DNA from: Lachnospiraceae bacterium C6A11
GTDB lineage: Bacteria > Bacillota > Clostridia > Lachnospirales > Lachnospiraceae
DNA: 32,893 nt
Reading direction: 5' to 3'
Assembly (NCBI GenBank): GCA_000702245.1
Contig: JNKY01000006.1
Span: 1 to 32,893 of the forward strand
The translations under genes and the position numbers were made by a program. The notes under the pieces are model-generated. The model was not told the origin of the DNA and searched no databases. It saw only the letters and a list, made by a program, of their open reading frames with translations. How positions within the stretch are numbered: the stretch's first letter is position 1; each line of letters starts with the position of its first letter. Below, piece after piece: positions 24,898-32,595 of the stretch.

Positions 24898-25548
24898 ATG
24901 TCCAAGAGAGTAATACTTGCTTCCGGGTCTCCGAGGAGACAGGAGCTGTTAAAGCATATTTATAAGTATTTTGAAGTGGTGCCCTCAAACGCTGATGAGG
25001 CGTTGGGAATCGCTGATCCGGCGGAGCTGGTGACGGAGCTGTCGAGGCTGAAGGCGGCTGAGGTATTTGAGAGGGTACAGGACGAAGAGGATATGGTTCC
25101 TGCGGTGACAGGGATGAAGCGTCTGTCGAGGATGTTTGCGGCGAGCAAATACGTTGAGACCGACGACATAGTGGTTATCGGAGCCGACACGATAGTTGTT
25201 AAAGATGCGGAAATACTTGGTAAACCGAAGGACGAGGACGATGCTTTCAGAATACTGAAGGAGCTGCAGGGAAGAAGCCATGATGTTTATACGGGTGTGA
25301 CATTTATGCATCCGAGCGTAACAAAGAGCTTCTACGAGAGGACCGTGGTTCACGTTGCCCAGATGACGGACGATGAGATAAGAGATTATATCAAGACCGG
25401 CGATCCGATGGACAAGGCCGGTGCGTACGGCATCCAGAACAGCTTTGCAAGGTTTGTGACCGGAATAGAGGGCGATTACAATAACGTTGTCGGACTGCCG
25501 GTTGCAAGGCTTTACAAAGAACTGAGGGATGCGGAGATGCTGAAATGA
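24898..25548 (+). CDS. Maf-family nucleoside triphosphate pyrophosphatase
   Basis: This 216-residue enzyme hydrolyses non-canonical or modified NTPs. It has the N-terminal family signature ILASGSPRRQELL (6-18), the catalytic Asp in VVIGADTIV, and the LGKPKDEDDAFRILKELQGRSHDVYTGV segment split by family spacing. The C-terminus has DKAGAYGIQ...GDYNNVVGLPV. Compared with typical Maf (~190 residues) it has an insert around 60-90 (VQDEEDMVPAVTGMKRLS). It overlaps the next gene by ATGA. Confidence 0.93.
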   Translation: MSKRVILASGSPRRQELLKHIYKYFEVVPSNADEALGIADPAELVTELSRLKAAEVFERVQDEEDMVPAVTGMKRLSRMFAASKYVETDDIVVIGADTIVVKDAEILGKPKDEDDAFRILKELQGRSHDVYTGVTFMHPSVTKSFYERTVVHVAQMTDDEIRDYIKTGDPMDKAGAYGIQNSFARFVTGIEGDYNNVVGLPVARLYKELRDAEMLK

Positions 25549-26315
25549 TTAAAGAAGAATTGGTTAGAACTTCATATCTTCTTGGCGAAGAGGGCGTTGA
25601 GAGGCTGCGGACGAAGAGAGTGGCTGTATTTGGCGTTGGAGGTGTCGGCGGACACGCGGTTGAGGCACTTGCAAGATGCGGCGTGGGCGAGCTTGATCTG
25701 ATCGACAATGATACGGTTTCGCTATCGAATATCAATCGCCAGATCGTGGCGCTTCACAGTACTGTTGGAAGGGCTAAGGTTGAAGTGATGGCGGAGAGGA
25801 TAGCTGATATCGATCCTGACATCAAGGTGAACTGCCATAAGACCTTCTTCCTGCCGGAAACGGCTGACAGCTTTGATTTCACGAAGTATGACTATGTTAT
25901 TGATGCGGTTGATACGGTTACGGCCAAGCTTGCGATAATTGAGAGGGCGAAGGCGGCCGGGGTTCCTGTGATAAGTGCTATGGGCGCGGGGAACAGACTG
26001 TATCCGACCTTCAAGGTGACGGATGTATTTAAGACGAAGAATTGTCCGCTGGCGAAGGTGATGAGAAGAGAGCTTAGGAAACGCGGCATCGACAGCCTGA
26101 AGGTTGTTTATTCTGAGGACGAGGCTATGAAGCCTGTGTATCCGGAAGGAGTTGTGGATGAGGCGACAGGGGATGCGTCGGAAGGCAATCAGTTCTCAGG
26201 TAATCGGGGAGAGATGACTCGAAAGGATAAGTTTCCTCCGGGAAGTGTTTCTTTCGTACCATCGGTATCGGGGCTGATCATAGCAGGAGAAGTTGTAAGA
26301 GACTTAGTGAAATAA
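25545..26315 (+). CDS. tcdA: tRNA threonylcarbamoyladenosine dehydratase (ThiF/E1-like)
   Basis: This 256-residue enzyme cyclises t6A to ct6A in ANN-decoding tRNAs using ATP. It has a Rossmann ATP-binding motif GVGGVGGHAVEALARCGVG (~30-48), the family core LIDNDTVSLSNINRQIVAL, IDAVDTVTAKL, and the TcdA-type AMGAGNRLYPTFKVTDVFKT and CPLAKVMRRELRKRG. It shares four bases with maf and both are likely cotranscribed. Confidence 0.92.
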   Translation: MIKEELVRTSYLLGEEGVERLRTKRVAVFGVGGVGGHAVEALARCGVGELDLIDNDTVSLSNINRQIVALHSTVGRAKVEVMAERIADIDPDIKVNCHKTFFLPETADSFDFTKYDYVIDAVDTVTAKLAIIERAKAAGVPVISAMGAGNRLYPTFKVTDVFKTKNCPLAKVMRRELRKRGIDSLKVVYSEDEAMKPVYPEGVVDEATGDASEGNQFSGNRGEMTRKDKFPPGSVSFVPSVSGLIIAGEVVRDLVK

Positions 26316-26323
26316 AATACTAG

Positions 26324-26351
26324 TTGATATTTTGATGTTTCATGTTATAAT
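26324..26351 (+). promoter_or_regulatory. Promoter of the antisense antitoxin RNA
   Basis: TTGATA (26324-26329), a 16-base spacer and a perfect TATAAT (26346-26351) would start an RNA near 26358. No plus-strand gene follows before the hairpin at 26399-26430, so its product should be a short untranslated RNA. Confidence 0.7.
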
Positions 26352-26360
26352 AAAGCTAGC

Positions 26361-26394
26361 TATGAAAGACACAATAGCTATTCAAGTTAATCAC
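26361..26394 (+). repeat. Direct repeat, antitoxin-side copy
   Basis: This stretch contains AAAGACACAA, a 5-base variable stretch, then ATTCAAGTTAATCAC. The same two blocks with a 4-base spacer occur at 26542-26570 over the toxin start. They correspond to the DR repeats of Fst-type loci, which let a distant antisense RNA pair with the toxin mRNA. Confidence 0.75.
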
Positions 26395-26398
26395 AAGC

Positions 26399-26430
26399 GA
26401 AACCCCAGCAGCTGCAACTGCTGGGGTTTC
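26399..26430. terminator. Shared bidirectional terminator of the toxin-antitoxin locus
   Basis: A perfect 13-bp stem GAAACCCCAGCAG / CTGCTGGGGTTTC has a 6-base loop. AAA and TTT at its edges make it usable on both strands, though the T-tails beyond it are short. A second T-run lies at 26455-26461 and may back up the plus-strand stop. Confidence 0.75.
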
Positions 26431-26474
26431 TTCGCTCTTTACGGTAGCGCCTCCGTTTTTTAGGCTGGCTGTCA

Positions 26475-26561
26475 TCAACGGTCTCTGTCCAGCCATTTGC
26501 AGATAAAGTAGCTAACGATACCTGCTATGACAGAGATAAGAAAAGACACAAAATAATTCAA
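26475..26561 (-). CDS. Small hydrophobic Fst-like type I toxin
   Basis: This 28-residue peptide has one transmembrane helix (YFVSFLISVIAGIVSYFI) and a charged tail CKWLDRDR, the layout of Fst/Ldr-type membrane toxins. The start is TTG at 26561, with AAAGGAGGTG 6-8 bases upstream. That Shine-Dalgarno can be masked by CCTCC/GGAGG pairing (26583-26587 with 26570-26574, 8-base loop), as in fst mRNA. The start codon lies inside the repeat that the antisense RNA also carries. A long upstream reading to 26786 lacks a ribosome site and was rejected. The peptide is too short for standard gene finders. Confidence 0.75.
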   Translation of the reverse strand: MNYFVSFLISVIAGIVSYFICKWLDRDR

Positions 26562-26570
26562 GTTAATCAC
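26542..26570 (+). repeat. Direct repeat, toxin-start copy
   Basis: This is the second copy of AAAGACACAA and ATTCAAGTTAATCAC, here covering the toxin's TTG start codon (complement CAA at 26559-26561) and the end of its Shine-Dalgarno. Pairing with the antisense RNA would hide the start. Confidence 0.75.
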
Positions 26571-26623
26571 CTCCTTTCTACTGGAGGGAATCGACAGCAA
26601 AAATATTTTATCAAAAAAATGTG

Positions 26624-26651
26624 TTGATTTTATGAAAAAAGTGTGTATAAT
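26624..26651 (+). promoter_or_regulatory. Promoter of the aldolase-family gene
   Basis: TTGATT (26624-26629), a 16-base spacer and TATAAT (26646-26651) precede the gene by about 95 bases. The 5' leader holds a 7-bp hairpin GGGCTGC/GCAGCCC (26696-26702 with 26717-26723) that ends 8 bases before the Shine-Dalgarno AGGAG. The toxin mRNA's minus-strand promoter must overlap this region, though no clean -35 is visible for it. Confidence 0.65.
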
Positions 26652-26746
26652 ACACTTTAGTGCGTTAAAGCAGTAAAGCATAAAGCGCCAACAAAGGGCT
26701 GCCCGCGAAATAATATGCAGCCCAACAGAAAAGGAGAAACACAACA

Positions 26747-27718
26747 ATGAAAGAATTATCAAAATTACTTGGATACCGCAGTTCAATCAAAGTACTCGAC
26801 GCCACAATGAGAGATGGCGGACTCGTAAACGATTTCTATTTTACAGACGAGTTCGTTAAGGATCTTTATGATGCAAACCTCAAGGCCGGCGTTGATTATA
26901 TGGAGATCGGATATAAGGCTGACAAGGAGATTTTTGATGCAAATAAATTCGGCAAGTGGAAGTTCTGTAACGAGGACGACATCAACAAAGTATTTGAGGA
27001 CAAGACAGGCGTGAAGCTTGCGGTTATGGCCGACGTTGGACGCTGCAACTACAAGCAGGACATCATCGAGAAGAACAACAGCAAGATTGACCTTGTACGT
27101 GTTGCAACTTATGTAAACCAGATGCCTACAGCTATCGACATCATCGAGGACAGCAAGAAGAAGGGCTACGAGGTTACCTGCAACATCATGGCCATCTCGA
27201 CAGCTCAGGAGAACGACATCAAGGTTGCGCTCGAAATGCTCTGCCAGTCGCCGGTTGACGTCATCTACATCGTTGACAGCTTCGGCTCACTTTACCCAGA
27301 GCAGATCGCACGTATTGCAGCGCTCTACACAGAGTACGGCGAGAAATACGGCAAGAAGATCGGTATGCACGCTCACAACAATCAGCAGCTTGCATTTGCA
27401 AATACGATCGAAGCGGTCGGCGACGGTGTTGACTGGCTCGACGGAACCTACGCAGGAATGGGCAGAGGCGCAGGAAACTGCTCGATGGAGAACCTGATGG
27501 GCTTCCTCAGAAATCCTAAGTTCAACATCTATCCGGTGCTCCAGTTCATCGAGAAACACATCCTTCCGCTCAAGCAGAACGGAATCGTTTGGGGCTACGA
27601 CCTGCAGTACCTCATGACAGGTATCCTCAACCAGCATCCGAGAACAGCAATCGCCTTCACAAACGACGGCCGCAAGGACTACACAGAGTTCTACAAGGAA
27701 GTTGTTATTCAGGACTGA
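26747..27718 (+). CDS. DRE-TIM aldolase/metallolyase family protein
   Basis: This 323-residue TIM-barrel protein of the HMG-CoA lyase-like/4-hydroxy-2-oxovalerate aldolase superfamily carries the metal-binding and catalytic VLDATMRDGG (16-25, R22 and D23) at strand 1. GMHAHNNQQLAFANT (~206-220) at strand 7 supplies the metal His pair, and GTYAGMGRGAGNCSMENL follows. The substrate is unknown: no acetaldehyde dehydrogenase partner is nearby, so it need not be an oxovalerate aldolase. Codons are strongly C/G-ending (AAC, ATC, GAC, AAG), which suggests high expression compared with neighbours. AAGGAG precedes the ATG. Confidence 0.87.
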   Translation: MKELSKLLGYRSSIKVLDATMRDGGLVNDFYFTDEFVKDLYDANLKAGVDYMEIGYKADKEIFDANKFGKWKFCNEDDINKVFEDKTGVKLAVMADVGRCNYKQDIIEKNNSKIDLVRVATYVNQMPTAIDIIEDSKKKGYEVTCNIMAISTAQENDIKVALEMLCQSPVDVIYIVDSFGSLYPEQIARIAALYTEYGEKYGKKIGMHAHNNQQLAFANTIEAVGDGVDWLDGTYAGMGRGAGNCSMENLMGFLRNPKFNIYPVLQFIEKHILPLKQNGIVWGYDLQYLMTGILNQHPRTAIAFTNDGRKDYTEFYKEVVIQD

Positions 27719-27810
27719 AGAAAGCAGGATAAGCTCCGGCTTGATTACCCGGAGACGAAGATATATCCGGAGAAATACTACTATAAACGTTCATAGAATT
27801 TATGACAGAG

Positions 27811-27845
27811 AACTCCCTTTATACATGCGTGTAAGGGGAGTTTTT
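27811..27845 (+). terminator. Terminator of the aldolase-family gene
   Basis: The stem AACTCCC / GGGAGTT is extended by wobble and A-T pairs (TTTATACA/TGTAAG), with GTTTTT closing it, 93 bases after the stop codon. Confidence 0.85.
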
Positions 27846-27979
27846 GTATATTGAAAATATGTTTTTTATAGGATAAATCGAAGTGTTATGGTATAATATG
27901 AATTGTCTGAAATCAATCTGATGAATATAGTTATTGTATATTCAATTTATAGATTAAGAATTATTGCGGAGGTATTTCG

Positions 27980-29878
27980 ATGATTGTATATTCCGGTGTT
28001 AAGTCTGATTTTATGCAGTGTGTATTAGATGATTCCATAGCGATAACAATTGAAAAGAATATACTGGAAAAGATGGGGAAGCATACACCAAAGAGTGAGT
28101 TCAAGTCATGGGAGAATTCGCTTGAATATATGTTTAAGGTGTTGACTGACGAAGAGATTCCAAACGATGCAGGTGTGGCCATAGAGTACAATATTCCGCA
28201 GACTTCAAAGAGAATTGACTTTCTTATATCGGGTTATGATGAAAAGGATAGACCGGGAATCACAATAGTTGAGCTGAAGCAGTGGGAAGATATGAACTCT
28301 GTAAAGGGCGTTGATGCTTTGGTCGAGACATATCTCGGAGGTGGGATCAGAAGAGTTGTTCATCCATCGTATCAGGCCTGGTCGTACGCACAGCTTATCC
28401 GTGATTACAATGCAACAGTTCAGGATGAAGATATTAGTATTTCACCATGTGTTTGTATGCACAATTATATTAGATCGGAAAATGATCCGGTAGATGATGA
28501 GCTGTACAGACCTTACTATGAGGAGGCACCTGTATTTACTAAGGGGCAGCTGGCCTATCTCAGAACATTTATAAAGAAGACGGTCAGAAAAGGTGATAGA
28601 AACAAAACCTTATACAGAATTGAAAATGGTAGGATCAGACCATCTAAGAGTTTGCAGAATTCTATTTCATCTATGTTGAAGGGTAACAAGGAATTCGTAA
28701 TGATAGATGAACAGAAGGTTGCATATGAGGAGATTCTAAGACTCTCAGAACAATGTCTGAAGGATTATAAAAAGAGGACTATCATTGTTCAGGGTGGTCC
28801 GGGAACCGGTAAATCCGTTATTGCAGTGAATCTTCTGGCTGAACTGACTATGAGAGATCAACTGGTTCAGTATGTTTCAAAAAACAGTGCACCAAGAGAT
28901 GTTTATAAGAGAAAGCTGAAGGGTGATTTTAAACTTTCAAGCATAGATAATCTGTTTAAGGGCTCCGGAACATATACAGAAACAAGAAAAAATACAATCC
29001 ACACGCTTCTTACTGACGAAGCCCATCGTCTTAACGAAAAGTCGGGTATGTTCCACAATATGGGTGAGAATCAGATTAAGGAGATTATCCACAGTGCGTA
29101 CTGCTCTGTATTTTTCATTGATGAATCACAGAGAGTCACAATGGACGATATTGGTTCGGTGGATGAAATAAAGAAGTGGGCTGAAGAAGAAAAGTCCAAA
29201 GTGTATGAGCTGGAACTTCAGTCACAGTTTAGATGCAATGGATCCGATGGATATATTTCATGGCTGGATAATGTATTGGAAATACGTGAGACAGCGAATT
29301 ATGATCTGAACGGTATTGATTTTGATCTTAGAATCTGTGATACACCAAATGAAGTGCGTGATATCATAATTGAAAAGAATAAATCCGGTGTGGCAAGAAT
29401 GTTAGCTGGTTATTGCTGGGACTGGAATAAACAGGAAGCAAATAATACAGATTATCATGATATTGTCATCGATGATTTTGAAATGAGCTGGAACCTTGGT
29501 TCCGGAATTCCATTTGCGGTGAGTGATACATCTATAAATGAAATTGGTTGTATTCATACATCACAGGGATTGGAATTCGACTATGTCGGTGTAATTATCG
29601 GCGAAGATATCAGATATGAGAATGGACATATTGTTACGGATTTCAACAAGAGAGCAAAAACAGATCAATCGCTTAAAGGCATCAAAGGCTTATATAAGAC
29701 AAATCCTGAAGAGGCGCTTAGAAGAGCTGACGAGATAATAAAAAATACATACAGAACACTTCTGACAAGAGGTATGAAAGGGTGCTATGTGTATTGTGTT
29801 GATAAAAATCTTGCAAAGTACCTTAGAGGAAGATTGTTGTCTTATGCAAAGTTATACCATGATGCGATGAAGGAGTAG
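27980..29878 (+). CDS. Nuclease-helicase fusion, DUF2075-type
   Basis: This 632-residue protein acts on nucleic acids in the cytoplasm. The N-terminal ~190 residues contain a PD-(D/E)xK-like core: RIDF with D80, then E98-L-K100 in IVELKQW, 17 residues apart. The C-terminal SF1-like ATPase/helicase (DUF2075) has Walker A QGGPGTGKSV (271-280), LLTDEAHRL, Walker B FFIDESQRV (~379-387), QSQFRC, the motif V-like IHTSQGLEFDYVGVIIGED, and the final RTLLTRGMKGCYVYC. GGAGG precedes the ATG. It lies 4 bases before a MazG-like gene in an AT-richer region. Families of this type occur in restriction/defence islands, but its target is not known. Confidence 0.85.
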   Translation: MIVYSGVKSDFMQCVLDDSIAITIEKNILEKMGKHTPKSEFKSWENSLEYMFKVLTDEEIPNDAGVAIEYNIPQTSKRIDFLISGYDEKDRPGITIVELKQWEDMNSVKGVDALVETYLGGGIRRVVHPSYQAWSYAQLIRDYNATVQDEDISISPCVCMHNYIRSENDPVDDELYRPYYEEAPVFTKGQLAYLRTFIKKTVRKGDRNKTLYRIENGRIRPSKSLQNSISSMLKGNKEFVMIDEQKVAYEEILRLSEQCLKDYKKRTIIVQGGPGTGKSVIAVNLLAELTMRDQLVQYVSKNSAPRDVYKRKLKGDFKLSSIDNLFKGSGTYTETRKNTIHTLLTDEAHRLNEKSGMFHNMGENQIKEIIHSAYCSVFFIDESQRVTMDDIGSVDEIKKWAEEEKSKVYELELQSQFRCNGSDGYISWLDNVLEIRETANYDLNGIDFDLRICDTPNEVRDIIIEKNKSGVARMLAGYCWDWNKQEANNTDYHDIVIDDFEMSWNLGSGIPFAVSDTSINEIGCIHTSQGLEFDYVGVIIGEDIRYENGHIVTDFNKRAKTDQSLKGIKGLYKTNPEEALRRADEIIKNTYRTLLTRGMKGCYVYCVDKNLAKYLRGRLLSYAKLYHDAMKE

Positions 29879-29882
29879 ATGA

Positions 29883-30200
29883 ATGGAACAAAGTACAATT
29901 GACAGAATAAGGAAATTCACCGAGGACAGAGACTGGGATCAATTCCATTCGCCGGCTAATCTTGCCAAATCGATCTGCATAGAGGCCGCCGAGCTTTTGG
30001 AGTGCTTTCAGTGGGATGACAACTATGATATAGAGAAGGTAAAAGAGGAGCTGGCAGATGTGCTGGTATACTCCAGAAATATGCTGGATAAACTTGGGCT
30101 TGATGAAGATGAAATTGTCAATGCCAAGATGGCAAAAAACGAGGAAAAATATCCGGTGGAGAAAGCTAAGGGCAGATCGGATAAGTATGATGAGTTGTAG
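29883..30200 (+). CDS. MazG-like nucleotide pyrophosphohydrolase
   Basis: This 105-residue all-alpha NTP pyrophosphohydrolase of the MazG/RS21-C6 type hydrolyses (d)NTPs to NMP and pyrophosphate. The magnesium-binding motif EAAELLECFQW (~34-44) is followed by EELADVLVYSRNM (~57-69), giving the ExxE...ExxD pattern. The C-terminal KNEEKYPVEKAKGRSDKYDEL is typical of the short dCTPase-like group. The ATG has AAGGAG 10 bases upstream, at the end of the helicase gene, so both are cotranscribed. Pairing a nucleotide-pool enzyme with a nuclease-helicase is suggestive of phage defence. Confidence 0.9.
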   Translation: MEQSTIDRIRKFTEDRDWDQFHSPANLAKSICIEAAELLECFQWDDNYDIEKVKEELADVLVYSRNMLDKLGLDEDEIVNAKMAKNEEKYPVEKAKGRSDKYDEL

Positions 30201-30255
30201 AGTAAATAACACTGCCTTTTGAAAAAAGTGTTATAAATAGTGCTTTGAGGTGTAT

Positions 30256-31842
30256 ATGAGTAAAATGGTATTAGATAAATATGATCGAATCGTAGCTGTT
30301 TCAAGCGGAGTATTGGCCGCTTCTTTGGATGTGTTTGGTGATTATGATTTATCTCTTGAAAAAGCACATGAAAATGGTCAGAAATTCTTTGAAAAAACAA
30401 TAATGACAGTTGCTAAGAAAAAGGGATATAAAGGAGAATCTTTAGCGGATGCTATAGATTTTCTTGAAGATAAAGCTCCTATTATAGCAGATAAAGCTAC
30501 TAATGATTTTGGCGGAGGTAAACAACATCATTTAAGGGATTTTTCGCATCATCCTACGATTGTTGGTTTAATATCTTCAATACTAAATGAATTGACAGGA
30601 TATGGATTTGGAACAGATACATCTGGAAAGTTTATAGTTGTTAAAATAGAAGAATGGGAGAAAAAAGGCTTTGTTGAGGCTATTTATTCTGGAACTGTTA
30701 ACTGGGTATTGCATTTACTGAGTGATGTATGTGGCGCTAGTGGAAGTGTAAGAAATAACAAAGAGGGTACAGGTATACCTGGCCCACTTTTAGCTCATCT
30801 AAAGGAATTGTCATCGATATCACTCATAAGAAATATTACCGGATATAATGATGAGGGAAATAATAAGTTTTCTGTAACGTGTTCAAAAATGTTTAATGGT
30901 ACATTGCTTGCAGAACGCGATGATAAAGGAAAGATTATTAAAGAGGGTGTTAAATTCGATTTTAGAACAGAACTAGGGTTGGTTTATGAACCTATAAGAA
31001 CAAAGCAATATATGCCGGTTCTGTTATGTGAAGGAATTGTTTGCGCATTCTATTCAATTAGAAGATTATGTGAAGAGCTTAAAGAGAAAAATGTTAATTC
31101 AATAGATGATCTTGAAAAGATAGATTTTAAAAAGTTCTTGCCATGGAAAAGTGATGTGTTAAGAAGGATGAGAACAATATCATCAATAACATTTAGCTCT
31201 ATTGATTTATCAGTAGCTGCTATAAAAGCATATAAAGAGAGTGATGGCAACATTCCAATCTTTGTAATAAAATTAATGACAGGAGTTAATTATTTTGGAA
31301 TCGGACGTTTGATTATTTCTGGTAAAAACGAATTACGAGCAAATGCTAATGCAATTTATGATGAATACAAAGGATTGACAGAAGCAATAGAAAAAAAGTC
31401 TAAACCAATAATCAATACGGATATAAAGGAAAATATTAACAGTGTTGCTAACAGAATATATGATTACACGAGTGACTTTAAAAACATTAATTTTACGTCG
31501 GCTGCTATAAAAGTGTATAAAGAAATCGAAAAGGCAGTTCAAGAATACAATGAGGCTCGTGAGGAAAGGATACGAATTGAAGAAGAGTGTCAGAGAACTA
31601 TAGAGATATTGGACGAATATAAATCTGAAATGGAGCAGATGGTTTCAGAACATATGCTTGATAGGTTAAATGTATTTGGGGCCGCACTTGATATGATTGA
31701 TAAGGCAATCAATATCGATGATACCGATGGATTTATTGAAGGGAATAATATGATACAAGACAAACTAGGATCAGAAGTGAGCTTTACAAATCAAGATGAA
31801 TTTGATTCTTTGATGTTGTCCGATGATGATTTTGTTTTATGA
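30256..31842 (+). CDS. Unknown protein with HH-D-HH motif, partner of TerB-like gene
   Basis: This 528-residue protein is of no family I can name with confidence. A striking conserved-looking block HHLRDFSHHPTIVGLISSIL (91-110) is followed ~40 residues later by NWVLHLLSDVCGASGS and GTGIPGPLL (149-178). This H/D pattern recalls the HRGxTHS...HLLLD motifs of YdjM-type membrane-associated metal hydrolases, but that is only a likeness. The middle part has possible membrane-near segments. Residues ~420-480 form a coiled coil (EIEKAVQEYNEAREERIRIE). ATG 30256 has GAGG 5 bases upstream. It is markedly AT-richer than the chromosome-type genes, so it is likely acquired. It overlaps the next reading frame by ATGA. 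Confidence 0.75.
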   Translation: MSKMVLDKYDRIVAVSSGVLAASLDVFGDYDLSLEKAHENGQKFFEKTIMTVAKKKGYKGESLADAIDFLEDKAPIIADKATNDFGGGKQHHLRDFSHHPTIVGLISSILNELTGYGFGTDTSGKFIVVKIEEWEKKGFVEAIYSGTVNWVLHLLSDVCGASGSVRNNKEGTGIPGPLLAHLKELSSISLIRNITGYNDEGNNKFSVTCSKMFNGTLLAERDDKGKIIKEGVKFDFRTELGLVYEPIRTKQYMPVLLCEGIVCAFYSIRRLCEELKEKNVNSIDDLEKIDFKKFLPWKSDVLRRMRTISSITFSSIDLSVAAIKAYKESDGNIPIFVIKLMTGVNYFGIGRLIISGKNELRANANAIYDEYKGLTEAIEKKSKPIINTDIKENINSVANRIYDYTSDFKNINFTSAAIKVYKEIEKAVQEYNEAREERIRIEEECQRTIEILDEYKSEMEQMVSEHMLDRLNVFGAALDMIDKAINIDDTDGFIEGNNMIQDKLGSEVSFTNQDEFDSLMLSDDDFVL

Positions 31843-31859
31843 GAGTAGGGGGGATAACG

Positions 31860-32567
31860 ATGATGTATGAAAAGAAAAGTGCTATTACTTGTTTTTATTA
31901 CTTGATTGCTGTAGATAGCGATATTCATGATATAGAAATGGATGTTTTTGAAAGCATTGCAAATGAAATTGATCCTGATAATTATCCGTCGTACAAAGAA
32001 TCGATTATTGAAGACTATAATAAACAGCTTGAGAGTCAAATTGATGATGAGGATTATTATGATGTAATAGTTGAAGGGGTTGACAAAGTTCTTGTTTCAA
32101 GAGGCTATTATGATGGGGTGAGCCCTAGGCTTCTGTTATGGAATCTTCTTGTTGTTGCATTTGCAGATAATGATTATTCAAAAGAAGAACGAAGATTGAT
32201 TAAGCATATTGTTAGAAAATCTGAAATTGAAAAAGATGTATTTCTTGAGATGGAAGAATTGATGAAAGCTAATGTTGCTTTGGATAAAGAAATACAAACC
32301 CTTAATGACAGTGATAAACCATATAAGGAAATTAGACCTTTAGTCGAAGAGCTTGAAGAAAGAAAACAAGTGATTATTAATTCTGCTTTAGCCTTAATTG
32401 AAGATGAAGGATATGTTCCGGTTGCAAAGGTAGAAGCGCCAAATAATAAGATATATAGTGGGGCAAAGAATACCTTTAATAAAATAGGAAATGGTGTAGT
32501 TAATACCGCGTCAAGCATTGGCGATGGAACAAAGAAGTTATTTGGTTGGTCCTCTGTCAAGATTTAG
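31860..32567 (+). CDS. TerB-like protein
   Basis: This 235-residue protein has a helical TerB-like core: AVDSDIHDIEMDVFESIANE near the start, and VVAFADNDYSKEERRLIKHI about 100 residues on. Both show the acidic D-x-D...E-x-x pattern of TerB/tellurite-type domains, so there may be two half-units. A helical spacer with EELEERKQVI follows, then a Gly/Thr/Ser-rich tail. The start at 31860 has AGGGGGG 7-13 bases upstream; an ATG at 31839 overlapping the previous stop lacks a site. It belongs in one operon with the His-rich gene. TerB domains occur in stress and defence systems with membrane or metal-binding partners. Confidence 0.72.
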   Translation: MMYEKKSAITCFYYLIAVDSDIHDIEMDVFESIANEIDPDNYPSYKESIIEDYNKQLESQIDDEDYYDVIVEGVDKVLVSRGYYDGVSPRLLLWNLLVVAFADNDYSKEERRLIKHIVRKSEIEKDVFLEMEELMKANVALDKEIQTLNDSDKPYKEIRPLVEELEERKQVIINSALALIEDEGYVPVAKVEAPNNKIYSGAKNTFNKIGNGVVNTASSIGDGTKKLFGWSSVKI

Positions 32568-32579
32568 TACAAATTAAAA

Positions 32580-32595
32580 TGGGAGATTTCTCAAG
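32580..32595. mobile_element. Putative right end of IS3-family element
   Basis: TGGGAGATTTCTCA, starting TG as IS3-family ends do, lies just outside the transposase stop codon. The opposite end is outside the window, so the terminal inverted repeat cannot be confirmed. Confidence 0.45.

Larger units (their letters stand above)
26358..26440 (+). ncRNA. Putative type I antitoxin RNA (RNA II-like)
   Basis: The predicted transcript is about 75-80 bases. Its 5' part (26361-26394) carries AAAGACACAA and ATTCAAGTTAATCAC, both also present at 26542-26570 on the same strand, opposite the toxin start region. The transcript is thus complementary to the toxin mRNA around the TTG start codon, though transcribed 160 bases away. 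It ends at a hairpin shared with the toxin mRNA, which it also complements. This copies the RNA II logic of the par locus of plasmid pAD1. Confidence 0.65.

Noticed and set aside
26562-26786. N-terminal extension of the small toxin frame to 103 residues
   Set aside because: The upstream start crosses the aldolase promoter and has no ribosome site; the strong AAAGGAGGTG fits the short TTG start instead.
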